27,770 nt of DNA from Scedosporium boydii (Eukaryota > Ascomycota > Sordariomycetes > Microascales > Microascaceae). Numbering within the stretch: position 1 is the first letter of the stretch; each line of letters begins with the position of its first letter. The notes under the pieces are model-generated. The model was not told the DNA's origin. It saw only the letters and a program-made list of their open reading frames with translations, and ran no database searches. This document shows, one piece after another, positions 17,999 to 27,770 of this stretch. The DNA is taken from the NCBI GenBank assembly GCA_002221725.1, contig NJFT01000350.1:1-27770 (forward strand). The letters are read 5' to 3'. Position numbers and translations under genes: made by a program.

Positions 17999-19059
17999 AT
18001 GACGGACTCCGTCGGTAAGTCTTACCAAATGCGCCCCCCCTCCTCTCCCAACCCACCACCACCCCGAAACCCAACCGCTGCTAACGCTGATGCCCTCTCC
18101 CCACAGATCGAGTCTTCGTTCATGCCCTCAGCACAGTAAAGCGCATCCCCAAAACGGGGGCCATGCGCCCCCCGCCCGCCGACCGATTACGTCTCTACGG
18201 CCTATACAAGCAAGCCATGGAGGGCGACGTCGACGGCGTCATGGAGCGGCCCTCGGCCACGTCGCTGGGCATGCGGACCGAGGATCTGAAGAGGGAGATG
18301 GATAAGTGGGATGCGTGGGATGCGCAGAAGGGGCTTTCGAGGACCGAGGCGAAGAAGCGGTATATTGAGACGCTGATTTCGACCATGCATCGATACGCGA
18401 CGACTGGGTAGGTGCTGTCCTTTTCCCCACAGCTCTTCGTGAGATGTCTTTTTCGGTACGCAACTGACGCGAGCTTTGCGTTTGCCCTTTGTAGTGACGC
18501 GAGAGAACTCGTCTCCGAGCTCGAGTTCGTATGGAACCAAGTCAAAACCAACACCCCCAGCGTCTCCTCCTCCCCCTCCAAATCCGCCCGCCAACGCCAC
18601 GCCGAATCCACCCACGAACCCAGCCCCATGAAAATCCTCAGCCCCATGAGCGAACAAGACGAAGCCGAGCTCGAGTCCCACCGTCGCTTAAACCTCGCCG
18701 ACGACGACGACGAAGACGCAGACTACGACCCGACAAGCACAGGCGAAACACCCGCGGGCAACAGCAGGTGGGCGCGCAAAGTCGAGAGGGCGCTCGTGAA
18801 GCTGTCGACGGAGGTGGCGGCGCTGCGGGAGCAGATCACGACGGGAAGGGAGTGGAAGTTTAGGAAGGAGATGAGCTGGCGGGCGTGGTTCGCCTGGTTG
18901 TTTTGGGCGGCGATACGGCATTTGGTGGTGGATGTTGTGGTGTTGAGCGTGGTGCTTATATGGATGCGGAAGAGGAAGGATAGGAGGCTGGAGGATTTGG
19001 TGAGGGCGGCGTTGAAGCTTGTGAGGGAGTATGTTCGCAAAGTTGTGCCGTCCAGGTGA
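17999..19059 (+). CDS. Acyl-CoA-binding membrane protein (Atg37/ACBD5-like)
   Basis: Three exons, 17999-18014, 18107-18407 and 18495-19059, encode 293 residues. Introns of 92 and 87 bases have donors GTAAGT and GTAGGT, branch sites CTAAC and CTGAC, and CAG/TAG acceptors. An acyl-CoA-binding domain fills residues 3 to about 100: DRVFVHALSTVKRIPKTG, then LRLYGLYKQAMEGDV with the Tyr and Lys that hold the CoA, and KKRYIETL. A polar linker follows, with an acidic run (near 168-180), then a helix likely to coil (WARKVERALVKLSTEVAALR), then a membrane span at about 236-263 and a basic tail. This order, N-terminal ACBP domain and single C-terminal anchor, matches peroxisomal Atg37 of fungi and human ACBD5, which bind very-long-chain acyl-CoA and act in pexophagy. 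Peroxisomal location is inferred from family. Confidence 0.9.
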
Positions 19060-20595
19060 TGGTGCTCGACATAACTCGCCTCTTCTGATGGGCCGTTCCC
19101 CGGAGGGAGCTCGTATGAAAGACTATTCCATTCGAGGAAAGACCTGGTCTTCGTCTTCATCACTACTCCGACTTAACACGCCAAGTCCACCGGGTTGTCT
19201 GACGAACAGAACGCCGATGTGTGGCATTTGGGTCCGGATATCGAGCCCCCAAGCGATTCACGACCCATCAGCTACGCTCTTCCCCCATCTCCCGATTTCC
19301 TTTGTCTCATACTCATCACAACCGGGAGATCAACCTCTGATCGCACTTTACTCGCATAATCCAGCCAAGGCAGGGGACGACTTTTCTTGTTTATTCTAAC
19401 TTTATTAACTCGGGCAAAGTCCAGATTAGAGATGGACTTTATAGACCGATCGTCTCCTCTACTCCAGCTAGCTTGTCCGCATCTAGATGTATGAATAGAT
19501 GAATGTACATTTTCAATAGTATTATTACTGCTTACCAGCGCCTAGTATCTCATCGCTTCTCGGACAGTCTCTTTGAAATACCGGGACGTCAAGACATCGA
19601 CTTATTTTAACGTGAATACTAATATTCAAACATCGACCACCTCGAGGTTTGTGAGATGATACCAGCTAACAAAGCCTACATTCACCAGACATTCCAGACA
19701 ATTAATGCCGTCTAGCACAAGCCCGGGTCATGTTTGTCTATGAAAGGAGAAAGAAGTCGTGCTATCCAGGTAAAACAATGAACATTCCAACTATCTAAAC
19801 TGAAGGGTCGAATGATTGATATTAAGCATGCCCACGAACTCCGGGCAGTGTGGGGGAGATCCTAACAATTCGGCAGCACACACCTCACCTGTCATCTCTA
19901 TATAAAGCCAACCAAAAAAGAAAAAAAAAAAAAAGGATCAAAAAGAAAAGAGAAAAAAAAGGAGAAAAGGGGAAGGGAGAGAGGGAGGGAGAGAGAAATC
20001 GAACCTTCGCAGCCTCATCATCTGCTCTGATGCGTCGGCGCAAGTGAAGCACATGTCCACGTTCAACATCCTCACTCCGCAGCCAGCGTGCTTGCGGCTA
20101 TAATCGGAGGGATATCGTTGGAATCCAGGTACTCCCAACGGCCCAACGCCTAACATGAAGTCTCGAGGTTTGCCGCTGGGACGCTGAAGTGTCCGAATTG
20201 ATTGGTCGATGACACGACGTGCATTGGCGCGTTGCCGATGCAGGCGCTGCAAGCCCATCTCGCGGCTCGCCTTGCAATCTCATCAGCCGTCCAGTTCTTT
20301 CTCTTCCAAGCTTTTCAGACTCGATGATTCTCACTACCCATGTCAATCCAACTCAACCGCGTTGCGATGTTCACTACAAGGCCTTTCCTGATGGGATTTA
20401 GTCTTACACGCCTTGCTCTTCTCCACCCAAAGTCCCTGCGGACAAGGGTCGCACATCGGCTGAATTTACCAGGGTAGTTGGCGTAAAAAGGGGCCATGTC
20501 AATTTCAACGTTGTTCTCGTTAAACAGACCTACCCGAGTAGAAAAGAGAGAAACAGCAAAGCAAGAAAACCAAGCTAACACGCCGCTTCGGAAAC
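19060..20595. other. Intergenic region with polypurine tract
   Basis: No supported gene. The plus-strand frame 19031-19399 overlaps the end of the ACBP gene and has no homology that I recognise. The region includes the polypurine tract listed separately. A minus-strand frame at 20315-20602 overlaps the start of the next gene and looks accidental. Confidence 0.5.
19914..19998. repeat. 85-base polypurine tract
   Basis: On the plus strand this is A and G except for a TC at 19938-19939. It grades from pure A, through AG mixtures, to GGGA-type sequence. Such mirror-like purine tracts can form triplex DNA or reflect slippage; no function is evident. Confidence 0.85.
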
Positions 20596-21697
20596 ATGGC
20601 ATCGAATTCTGAACAGAACAGGACTCCTGAGCAGACTTGGAATATGGCTCCTAGTAAGTAGGCTAGTCTTGAGCTAAGCAGCGTTACCTCCTTTTGCAAT
20701 GTTTTCATGGCCTGACCCGCATAGCCTTGGAAGCCGTCTTGGCTCAGACCCCTCGTTTCGCGTGGAGAGTCTGGTCAATGAAATCCCGTTGCCATGAAAG
20801 GCGGGTTCCCGCAGGCCCGGTGCGTTTCACCAAGGAGGAACTCCGATCGTGGATCTCTGATCACATGGCCGGGCGTTATTACGATGCGCCCTTCTTCATT
20901 TCGTCCATGACAGGCTCTTTGCTCTGGGCACTCAATTACGCGGATTGGCTGCGGAGGCAAGGATATAAGGCCATTCTCATCCTTCTGGTCGACACCTGGA
21001 AGATACCAGAAGATAAGTTCTACCCAGCTCGATTCTTGGCTTCATACCTTGACGTCCCACCGCTGAATATACCCTGGCATGATGATCCCTACCACGAGTA
21101 CTTCGCGTTTGGCGGTGTGCCTGATGATGCCGTCGCGGGATGTTCTAATTTCCAATGGGTGGCAAGGCGGATGCATACTCTTTTACCTGGGCTGAGGCAA
21201 CTTAAGCTAAACGAAGGCCTTCTCCGGAGTCTTGATTGGTTGCGAATGGGATGGACTGATATCATTGGGCCCATTGATGGTGCCCGTGTTACCGACGACG
21301 ACATCGCGAATGCCCGTGTGATTGCAGACAGATTCCTCCGCTTTTTTGACAACAAAGATTTCCGCTTTCCGATTGCCATGATGTTCCTTTCGCTTCGAAG
21401 GAGGAACTGGAATAAGGAAGCATGGGTCAAAATACAAAGTGCATTCAAAGGCGTGTGGCTAAAATCCAATACTTTGTCATTTCCGGACTTCACTAACTTC
21501 ATAGATTAGGTGTTCGTATCCCAGAACTCTATTTGTATGGGTCTAAGAGCGAGGGAATCGACATCAAAATGTTGGATGTACAAGAGTGGATCAGAGGCAT
21601 GGAGCAGATGGGAAAAGAATGTGCTATCGCCAACGCGCGTACCAGGTGTCCGTGGCCTGTTGACGCACCTTGGTCTTTCAATTACGGACCCCGTTGA
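20596..21697 (+). CDS. DUF7587-like hypothetical protein
   Basis: The model has three exons, 20596-20653, 20725-21438 and 21510-21697, giving 319 residues. Intron 1 (71 bases, GTAAGT, CTGAC, ATAG) is convincing and joins MASNSEQNRT...NMAP to TLEAVLAQTPRFAWRVWS. Intron 2 (71 bases, weak donor GTGCAT, strong CTAAC branch and TTAG acceptor) removes a frame stop and keeps VRIPELYLYGSKSEG in frame. The body shows features of the fungal DUF7587 family: an N-terminal RVWS, a stretch of hydrophobic/aromatic residues (FFISSMTGSLLWALNYADWL), then a VDT segment and HEYFAFGGVPDDAV, like the family's (D/H)EYLxxGxIPxxAV. The family's biochemical role is unknown; distant similarity to ADP-ribosyltransferase folds is sometimes suggested but no catalytic set is evident here. 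The 3' end is less sure: an alternative splice would swap the C-terminus. Confidence 0.65.
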
Positions 21698-22943
21698 TCA
21701 CTATGTGGTATTGGGTGAGACCGTCCCGGACGTTCGCTTCTTGTGCCATCAAACCGCCACAAACACATTCTTAGCCAGGCGCGAAGTTACAGCAATAGTC
21801 CTGTTGACCGTTGGCACACTGGCTATCGCCGCGGCCGCTATGCTTGAATCCTCGACGGGGTTTCGACTGTTCGGAATGCTGAGATTGGAGGCGTATTAGG
21901 GGATCGGGAGGAGCAGCAATCGGGACCTGATTAGGGACGGCAGTAGTCGGAGGTGCGGAAACGGGAGCCGTAGCTGGTATGATGAAGGCTAGTGGGGTAG
22001 TAATGGGAACGATATCAATTTGATGACTCGTCTTTGTCGGCGCGGATGGATACACCTGGGACTGTTGGAAACCCGCCAGCCTTCCCCGGGCCATTCATCG
22101 CCCTTCGCGGCCTCTACAACCACCCGAATCTCCGGCGGAGGACAGTTGGTGATGGCAGCTTTGTTGCAGAATAAAACTTGGAAGGGTTACGGACGAAACG
22201 TTTCAAAAAAACCACAACCTCGTTATAGACTTACGTTCCTGAACCGCCTGACATCGAGAAACATGTCATTATTAGCGAATCGATCAGTCTCGAACAGGTG
22301 CTTGACTCGGGGTTTGGGTTGAAATGATCATGGGCTATGCGGCGTTAGGTGCTCGGGATCGGACAGACATGTTTTTGTTCTGGTTGGAAGAAACAATCCC
22401 AAATCAAATAGCTCTTCTTGTGTGAACGTTCAAAGGCGTTTCCCTCGTAGATTCCTCAGCGTATATTCGCACGTTGAAGGTCCTCCAGACTGCCCCTTTT
22501 GGAACCTCCTTGCCAACCAAAAAAAAATCGCTGACCTTCGATCCTGGACGATGAGTTTATACTCGGAAACTATATCTATTCTTAGCCATCCTTCGCATCC
22601 AACACCAGAAGACTTCTTTTTTTGAACTAGATTTTCGTAACTTGTATCTCGTCGATAAGCAGCCTTCGCGAGGTTCCGTGGATTCTACTTCTTTGCCGTA
22701 AGTTGGGGTCGTGAGCTGGGAATTCTTGGTATTATTCGTTGTGGTGAATATTCAGGTCACCTCGTTGCTTCCTTCCCAGTTTGAAATTCTCAACCTCACC
22801 ACCACCAACCTTCTTCCGAGTCTCTCTCAGCCCCGAGTTCATTCGGTGTAGCGCCAGCCAAGATTGCAACATAGATCGCCTTTCTGTTCTTGATATCAAT
22901 TGATTTCGACTCCGACAGCTCTGCTGCAAAAACCAATCGGAAA
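21698..22943. other. Intergenic region with uncertain open frames
   Basis: Downstream of the DUF7587-like gene, the alternative frame to 21899 encodes a hydrophobic segment (VTAIVLLTVGTLAIAAAAML). A minus-strand 65-codon frame at 21992-22186 encodes a protein-like NCPPPEIRVVVEAAKGDEW, without a Met or clean splice sites. The plus-strand frame 22422-22625 has no recognisable content. The final 200 bases are pyrimidine-rich upstream of the next gene. Confidence 0.4.
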
Positions 22944-23516
22944 ATGGGGTCGCGTTCGGAGAACTTGGTACCCCGGTTAACAAACGCCTCCCATGCCATC
23001 TTCGTCCCCATCACAGAAGGCCTCCTCGCTCCCACCGAACCCCCCGCAACCGAGAAAGAGTACCTCCAGAGAAGCATCGACGTCATCTACGCCCACGCCA
23101 ACCATGTCAAACACAACATTCTCAAGCTCATGACTCTCGAGAAGGAAGTCATTGTCCGCCAGTATCAATCCGCCAAGACCCCGACGTCCGCTCATAGGTG
23201 GACACGAAGAGCGGAAAAGGAACTCGCCGCTAGCCTAGCCGCTCCCGCAGAACCTGGTGTTAACTACGAGATTAAAAGAGTTGAGGATATTCCCGATAAG
23301 CGAACCGGGTTTGACAGCAACCCTGGGGACATCCTTCAGAGGGACTACATCGTTCGGGTGATGCAGTTGGCCGAGGCGACTGTCAAGGAATTGCAGGGCT
23401 ACGAGGGCCATGTCGAGAGGGTGGTTGAAATGTATAGGGTGCGTTTGGCGCAGTTGGAAAAGAAGGCTGCGGAAGGGCGACTGCATGAGCTGGGTGATCC
23501 AATGGACCTGAGTTGA
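22944..23516 (+). CDS. Hypothetical helical protein, 190 residues
   Basis: The family is not recognised. The single-exon frame starts at ATG 22944 (CGGAAAATGG, good context; upstream in-frame codons lack an ATG) and ends at TGA 23514-23516. The sequence is rich in predicted helix: RSIDVIYAHANHVKHNILKL near residues 42-61, then TLEKEVIVRQYQSAK, and a C-terminal heptad-like helix (YIVRVMQLAEATVKELQGYE, then VERVVEMYRVRLAQLEKKAA), suggesting a coiled coil. There is no signal peptide, membrane span or Cys motif. The N-terminal FVPITEGLLAPTEPPATEK is Pro-rich. Codon use shows the C/G-ending bias of the neighbouring genes, supporting expression. A structural or scaffold role is possible but not shown. 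Confidence 0.65.
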   Translation: MGSRSENLVPRLTNASHAIFVPITEGLLAPTEPPATEKEYLQRSIDVIYAHANHVKHNILKLMTLEKEVIVRQYQSAKTPTSAHRWTRRAEKELAASLAAPAEPGVNYEIKRVEDIPDKRTGFDSNPGDILQRDYIVRVMQLAEATVKELQGYEGHVERVVEMYRVRLAQLEKKAAEGRLHELGDPMDLS

Positions 23517-24285
23517 TCACGGATTTTCCTCCTGTCAGCAGTGGGCTCTCATTCCGTCTGTCGGGACCGAGCTGCACATAGATGAAGGTGTAGCTGGGCT
23601 CTTCCGGCATCCTGTACTCTTGCCCACGAAGAGACCTCAACAGTATCTCTGAGTGGTGCGTACGTTACGAAGTTACGAATAAATTCTACGACCTCATGGA
23701 CCTCAAGTACCATCCCCCTCCTCGTGATAGTGCCCAGGGCACTTCCCCTATATCCGCGAGCGATCCTTCATCAAACCCAAAGCCCCGATTAAACGAAGAA
23801 ATGTGACGACCGGCGGTAAGAAGCAGAGGTCATCGAGTTTAAGGCTCTTCAATGCATCCATAATCGGCGTCGAAAAATATTTCTCTTGGGCACAAGATAG
23901 AGGAAGGCTCGACTGAAAACGATGCTGAGCAAAGTTCAAGCTCACCTACAATAAAGTGTGCCCGTGTACAATTTGTTGATGAGAAAAGAAGAAGGAAAAA
24001 AAAAGAGAGACAAAATTCTGACGACAATTTTCGTGATTTGTTTCTGGGCAGGAGCGGAGCGGGTGATTATTTTCGGCCTGAGGCATTTACGGATTGGCCA
24101 ATCACGGCTGTGGTAATCAATCCGCCATCAAGTTCTCATCGAAATGCTCTCAAACCACATCACGACGTTCCTGTTCAATAGACGTAAAATCCCCTCCTCT
24201 CCCGCAAACTACCCCTTCCTCTCCGGGAAAGAGTTACGCCCCTGACAACATCGTCTTTCCTTTGCATCAATTCGGGGGCGACACG
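23517..24285. other. Intergenic region upstream of the complex I gene
   Basis: No supported gene. It holds the 3' flank of the 190-residue protein gene and the promoter and leader of the NADH dehydrogenase subunit gene. The frame of that subunit stays open upstream to 24094 with another ATG, but the encoded stretch is Ser/Pro-rich and not mitochondrial in type, so 24286 is preferred as the start. Confidence 0.5.
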
Positions 24286-26851
24286 ATGTTACGGCAGACT
24301 TTGGCTCGATCGGCCTGGCGGACGGGCGGTAGGCATGTCGCCAATGCCTCGAGGGCTTTCTCGGCAACTGCCCAGCGACCGGCCGAGGTGGAACTCACAA
24401 TTGGTACGAAACAATTCTTGAGGCATCTCAATTGGTATTTCTCGAGTTACTAATGTCAGTTTAGATGGGAAGAAGGTGTCGATAGAAGGTAAGGAGCTTC
24501 CTGCGGTCGGGCGGAAGGCTCTGTTTGCTAATATTTATCTGTAGCTGGCTCTGCCTTGATTCAGGCTTGTGAAAAGGCCGGAGCTACTGTACCAAGGTTT
24601 GTCCTCCCAGCTCGACCAAAATAAGAGAAGGATCTTCCATGCTAATCAATTATTGCTTTGTAGATACTGTTACCATGAGTATGCCTTATCCGAGCCCCCG
24701 ATTCTAACCTTCGAAAAACGAGATAATTTCTAATCAACCCCCCACCCCGAACAACAGGAAACTTATGATTGCCGGAAACTGTCGTATGTGTTTGGTCGAG
24801 GTCGAGAGGGCACCGAAGCCCGTTGCATCCTGCGCCTGGCCCGTACAACCCGGCATGGTTGTCAAGACCAACTCGCCTCTCGTCCACAAGGCCCGCGAGG
24901 GTGTCATGGAATTCCTCCTCGCCAACCATCCCCTGGACTGCCCCATCTGCGACCAGGGAGGCGAGTGCGATCTCCAGGATCAGTCGATGCGATACGGTGC
25001 CGACCGTGGCCGATTCCACGAGATTGGCGGCAAGCGTGCCGTCGAGGACAAGAACATCGGCCCCCTTATCAAGACGTCGATGAACCGATGCATCCACTGC
25101 ACGCGTTGCATCCGATTCGCCAACGATATCGCCGGTGCTCACGAGTTCGGTTCCACTGGCCGTGGCAACGACCTGCAGATCGGTACCTACCTCGAGAGGA
25201 GCCTGGACTCCGAGCTGTCCGCCAATGTTATCGACCTCTGCCCCGTAGGTGCTTTGACCTCGAAGCCGTACGCTTTCCGTGCCAGGCCCTGGGAGCTCAA
25301 GCATACCGAATCCATCGACGTCCTCAACGGTCTCGGTTCCAACATCCGTGTCGACTCGAGGGGTTTGGAGGTCATGAGGATTCTCCCCAGGCTCAACGAC
25401 GACGTGAACGAAGAGTGGATCGACGACAAGACTCGATTCGCCTGTGACGGTCTTAAGACTCAGCGCCTCACCATGCCCCTTGTCAAGAGGGAGGGCAGGT
25501 TCGAGCCCGCCGACTGGGAGCAAGCGTTGAACCAGGTTGCCGCCGCCTTCGCCACCCTCAAGCCCCAGGCCAACGAGTTCAAGGTTATTGCTGGAGAGCT
25601 CACCGACGTCGAGTCCATGGTTGCCATGAAGGACCTCGCCAACAGGTTAGGATCTGACAACTTGGCTTTGGATATGCCCTCTGGAAGCCAGCCCGTCCCC
25701 CACGGTGTCGATGTGAGGTCCAACTACCGCTTCAACTCTAAGATCTGGGGTATCGAGGATGTCGACGCCCTGCTCATTGTCGGCACCAACCCCCGACATG
25801 AGGCTGCCGTCCTTAACGCCCGTATCCGCAAGCAGTGGCTCCGCTCCGACCTCGAGATCGCCGTCGTTGGCGAGAGCTGGGAGTCCACATTCGAGTTCGA
25901 CCACCTCGGCACCGACCACGCGGCTCTTAAGAAGGCCCTCGCCGGTCCCTTCGGCAAGAAGCTCCAGGCTGCCCAGCGTCCCATGATCATCGTGGGCTCT
26001 GGTGTTACCGACCACCCCGATGCCAAGGCCTTCTACGAGACCATTGGCGCCTTCGTCGAGAAGAACGCCGCCAACTTTATCACTCCCGAGTGGAACGGCT
26101 TCAACATCCTCCAGAGGGCTGCTTCCCGCGCTGGTGCCTTCGAGGTCGGCTTCACCACCCCCTCGCCCGAGGTCGCCCAGACCCAGCCCAAGATCGTCTG
26201 GCTTCTCGGAGCTGACGAGATCGATCCCGCCTCCATTCCCCGCGACGCCTTTGTCATCTACCAGGGCCACCACGGTGACAAGGGTGCCGAGATCGCCGAC
26301 GTCATCCTTCCCGGCGCCGCCTACACCGAGAAGTCGGCTACCTACGTCAACACCGAAGGCCGTGTCCAGACCACCCGTGCGGCGACGTCCCTCCCCGGCG
26401 CTTCCAGGCCCGACTGGAAGATTGTCCGTGCCGCCAGCGAGTTCCTCGGCGTTCCCCTCCCCTACGACGACCTCGCCGCTCTCCGTGAGAGGATGACCGA
26501 GATTAGCCCCGCGCTCGCTGCGTACGACGTCATTGAGCCTACGGCGCTTCCCAGGCTCAGCAAGGTGCAACTAGTAGACCAGAACAAGGGATCTAAGCCC
26601 ACGGGCCAGCCCTTGACGAAGGTTATCGAGAACTTTTACTTTACCGATGTCATCTCAAGAAGGTGTGTATTTTTTTTAACTCTTTTATTGGTCTCCTGAA
26701 TCATATGGCTAACAGACTGTTTCTCCCATTTAGCTCACCTACCATGGCCCGCTGCTCGGCCGCCAAGGCCACGGGCAACCCTCAGACGAATTTCATGGCC
26801 CCTGGTATGGAGGAGGACAGGCCAATGGGCCAGATCGCCTACGGCGCGTGA
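24286..26851 (+). CDS. nuo78: NADH:ubiquinone oxidoreductase 78-kDa subunit (NDUFS1)
   Basis: Six exons, 24286-24403, 24465-24488, 24545-24596, 24664-24678, 24758-26662 and 26734-26851, encode 743 residues, the usual fungal length. It is the largest subunit of the complex I peripheral arm and carries three Fe-S clusters. N1b ligands: Cys67, Cys78, Cys81, Cys95 (C-x10-C-x2-C-x13-C). N5: His127, Cys131, Cys134, Cys140. N4: Cys181, Cys184, Cys187, Cys231 (CIHCTRC and CPVGAL). The rest is the molybdopterin-oxidoreductase-like domain that in complex I binds no molybdenum. The N-terminus MLRQTLARSAWRTGGRH with ASRAFSAT is a mitochondrial presequence. Introns are 61, 56, 67, 79 and 71 bases, all GT-AG, four of them crowded into the first 470 bases. 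Exons 2 and 4 are microexons of 24 and 15 bases. Strong C/G-ending codon bias indicates high expression. Confidence 0.96.
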
Positions 26852-27130
26852 GGTGAGAGGAGGGAAAAGGGGAAGAAATAAGAGATGGTTCGGTGAAATA
26901 GACTGTTCATTACTGTGTTGCTCGGGCTGCTGAATCGCATTAAACCATCCATGTATATAATGTTTGTCTCTCTCTCGGATTCCGGGAACGGTAGAGGTGG
27001 TTGTGAGACGAAGTAAAATCAGATTTCCTACGTTATTTTTCTGTTTCTCTGCAGTATACAAAAGGAGGAGAAACAGCCTTCACAGTATTTGTTCCATAAT
27101 CTTGGCTATTGAGTATTGCTAGCTAGACTT
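26852..27130. other. Convergent 3' intergenic region
   Basis: The complex I subunit gene (plus) and the aldo/keto reductase gene (minus) end towards each other, with 279 bases between stop codons. It must hold both 3' untranslated regions. No gene is seen. Confidence 0.6.
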
Positions 27131-27770
27131 TCAGCTTCGATCGTCTTCAGGGTACCGGTTGGTGAAGAAGGCACGGTAATGCTTCTGCAGGCCCGCCTCG
27201 GAAATTTCCCTGACCTCCTCCTCAGTCAACTTAAACGACGGCACCTGTTCAATATAGCCCCTCAACCTCTCCTCCTTCGAGCTCGTCGTAATAGCCACGA
27301 CCCCACGGTCAATAACCCACCTCAAACCAACCGCCGACTCCGAAACGCTATACTTCTCCGCCAACCTCTTGTAGATCGCCGTGATGGGCCCCTCAACAGC
27401 CCTTACGATAGGTGTAAGTGGCCCATACGCCTCCGTAACAATCCCCTTCTCCCGATGAAAATCCAACAACCCGCCATGCTGCAAATACGGATGAAACTCG
27501 ATCTGATTAACAGCGGGCACGACTTTGGCCGTCTCCAAGACAACCTCCAAATGCTCCCTCAAGAAGTTCGACACGCCGATGGAGCGGATTTTGCCTTCCA
27601 GCTGGAGTTGCTCGAGGTCGGCCCATGTCTGCTGGAGTTTGACGGGGTCGTAGGGCGCGAGGGAGGTGCCGGAGGAGCCGCCGCAGAAGGGATGGTGGAT
27701 GAGGTAGAGGTCTATGTAGTCGAGGCCGAGTTTGGAGAGGGAGTCGGAGAAGGTGGCGGGGGCGGGGGTT
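27131..27770 (-). CDS. Aldo/keto reductase, C-terminal part (5' end outside the window)
   Basis: The minus-strand frame is open from the right edge to TGA at 27131-27133 and gives the last 212 residues; family members are about 280-320 long, so the first quarter to third, with the catalytic Asp and Tyr, lies beyond the edge. Seen here are KLGLDYIDLYLIHHPF with the catalytic His, GKIRSIGVSNFLREHLEVVL with the AKR signature, NQIEFHPYLQ, and the C-terminal cofactor region VAITTSSKEERL, where family members usually have an I/V-P-(K/R)-S-like motif that contacts the NADP(H) phosphate. AKRs are cytosolic NADPH-dependent carbonyl reductases with a TIM-barrel fold. The Lys in the VxIPKS-like position is replaced (TTSSKEE), so cofactor contacts may be shifted. 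Substrate cannot be assigned. The part seen has no intron. Confidence 0.92.
   Translation of the reverse strand, partial: TPAPATFSDSLSKLGLDYIDLYLIHHPFCGGSSGTSLAPYDPVKLQQTWADLEQLQLEGKIRSIGVSNFLREHLEVVLETAKVVPAVNQIEFHPYLQHGGLLDFHREKGIVTEAYGPLTPIVRAVEGPITAIYKRLAEKYSVSESAVGLRWVIDRGVVAITTSSKEERLRGYIEQVPSFKLTEEEVREISEAGLQKHYRAFFTNRYPEDDRS

Noticed and set aside
19985..20060. GGTTCGATT on the minus strand suggesting a tRNA gene
   Set aside because: No matching T stem, no A box at the right distance, and it borders a simple purine tract.
24642..26570. Long minus-strand frames opposite the complex I subunit
   Set aside because: They are antisense shadows caused by codon bias; Gly/Val/Glu-rich products with no motif.

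Overview
The window reads as nuclear DNA of a filamentous ascomycete (Pezizomycotina, most likely Sordariomycetes). Genes carry short introns of 56-92 bases with GTAAGT-like donors, CTAAC/CTGAC branch sites and YAG acceptors. The gene content (complex I 78-kDa subunit, SelO, an F-box protein with Cys pairs, an acyl-CoA-binding protein with a C-terminal membrane anchor) is typical of these fungi. The species was not identified.

The window has two very different halves. Bases 1 to about 9,990 hold no intact gene that I can support. They contain a graveyard of broken reading frames, nearly all on the minus strand. The most informative is a superfamily 1 (UPF1/DNA2-like) helicase remnant at 3572-4378, whose single frame is interrupted by six stop codons, all TAG. 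That frame runs on into a cysteine pattern matching an IBR zinc domain, and a RING2-like pattern follows one frame over. A second helicase piece, with a Walker A P-loop, lies at 3249-3524, in the wrong order to belong to the same gene. Further unrecognised but coding-looking pieces lie at about 0.5-2.7 kb and 4.7-7.8 kb. Stops consistent with CAG to TAG changes and local TA-rich sequence point to repeat-induced point mutation (RIP) or similar decay of a repeated gene family.

From about 10 kb the window is an ordinary dense gene block. In order: SelO pseudokinase AMPylase (minus), F-box protein (minus), RNase III-domain/dsRBD protein (plus, 2 exons), Atg37/ACBD5-like acyl-CoA-binding membrane protein (plus, 3 exons), a DUF7587-like hypothetical protein (plus, 3 exons), a 190-residue helical hypothetical protein (plus), the NADH dehydrogenase 78-kDa subunit (plus, 6 exons including 15- and 24-base microexons), and an aldo/keto reductase (minus) cut by the right edge.

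These genes do not form a pathway cluster. SelO and the complex I subunit both carry mitochondrial targeting sequences, and the acyl-CoA-binding protein is probably peroxisomal, but this is housekeeping content with no sign of a biosynthetic cluster. No tRNA, rRNA or CRISPR array was found, and no intact transposon.
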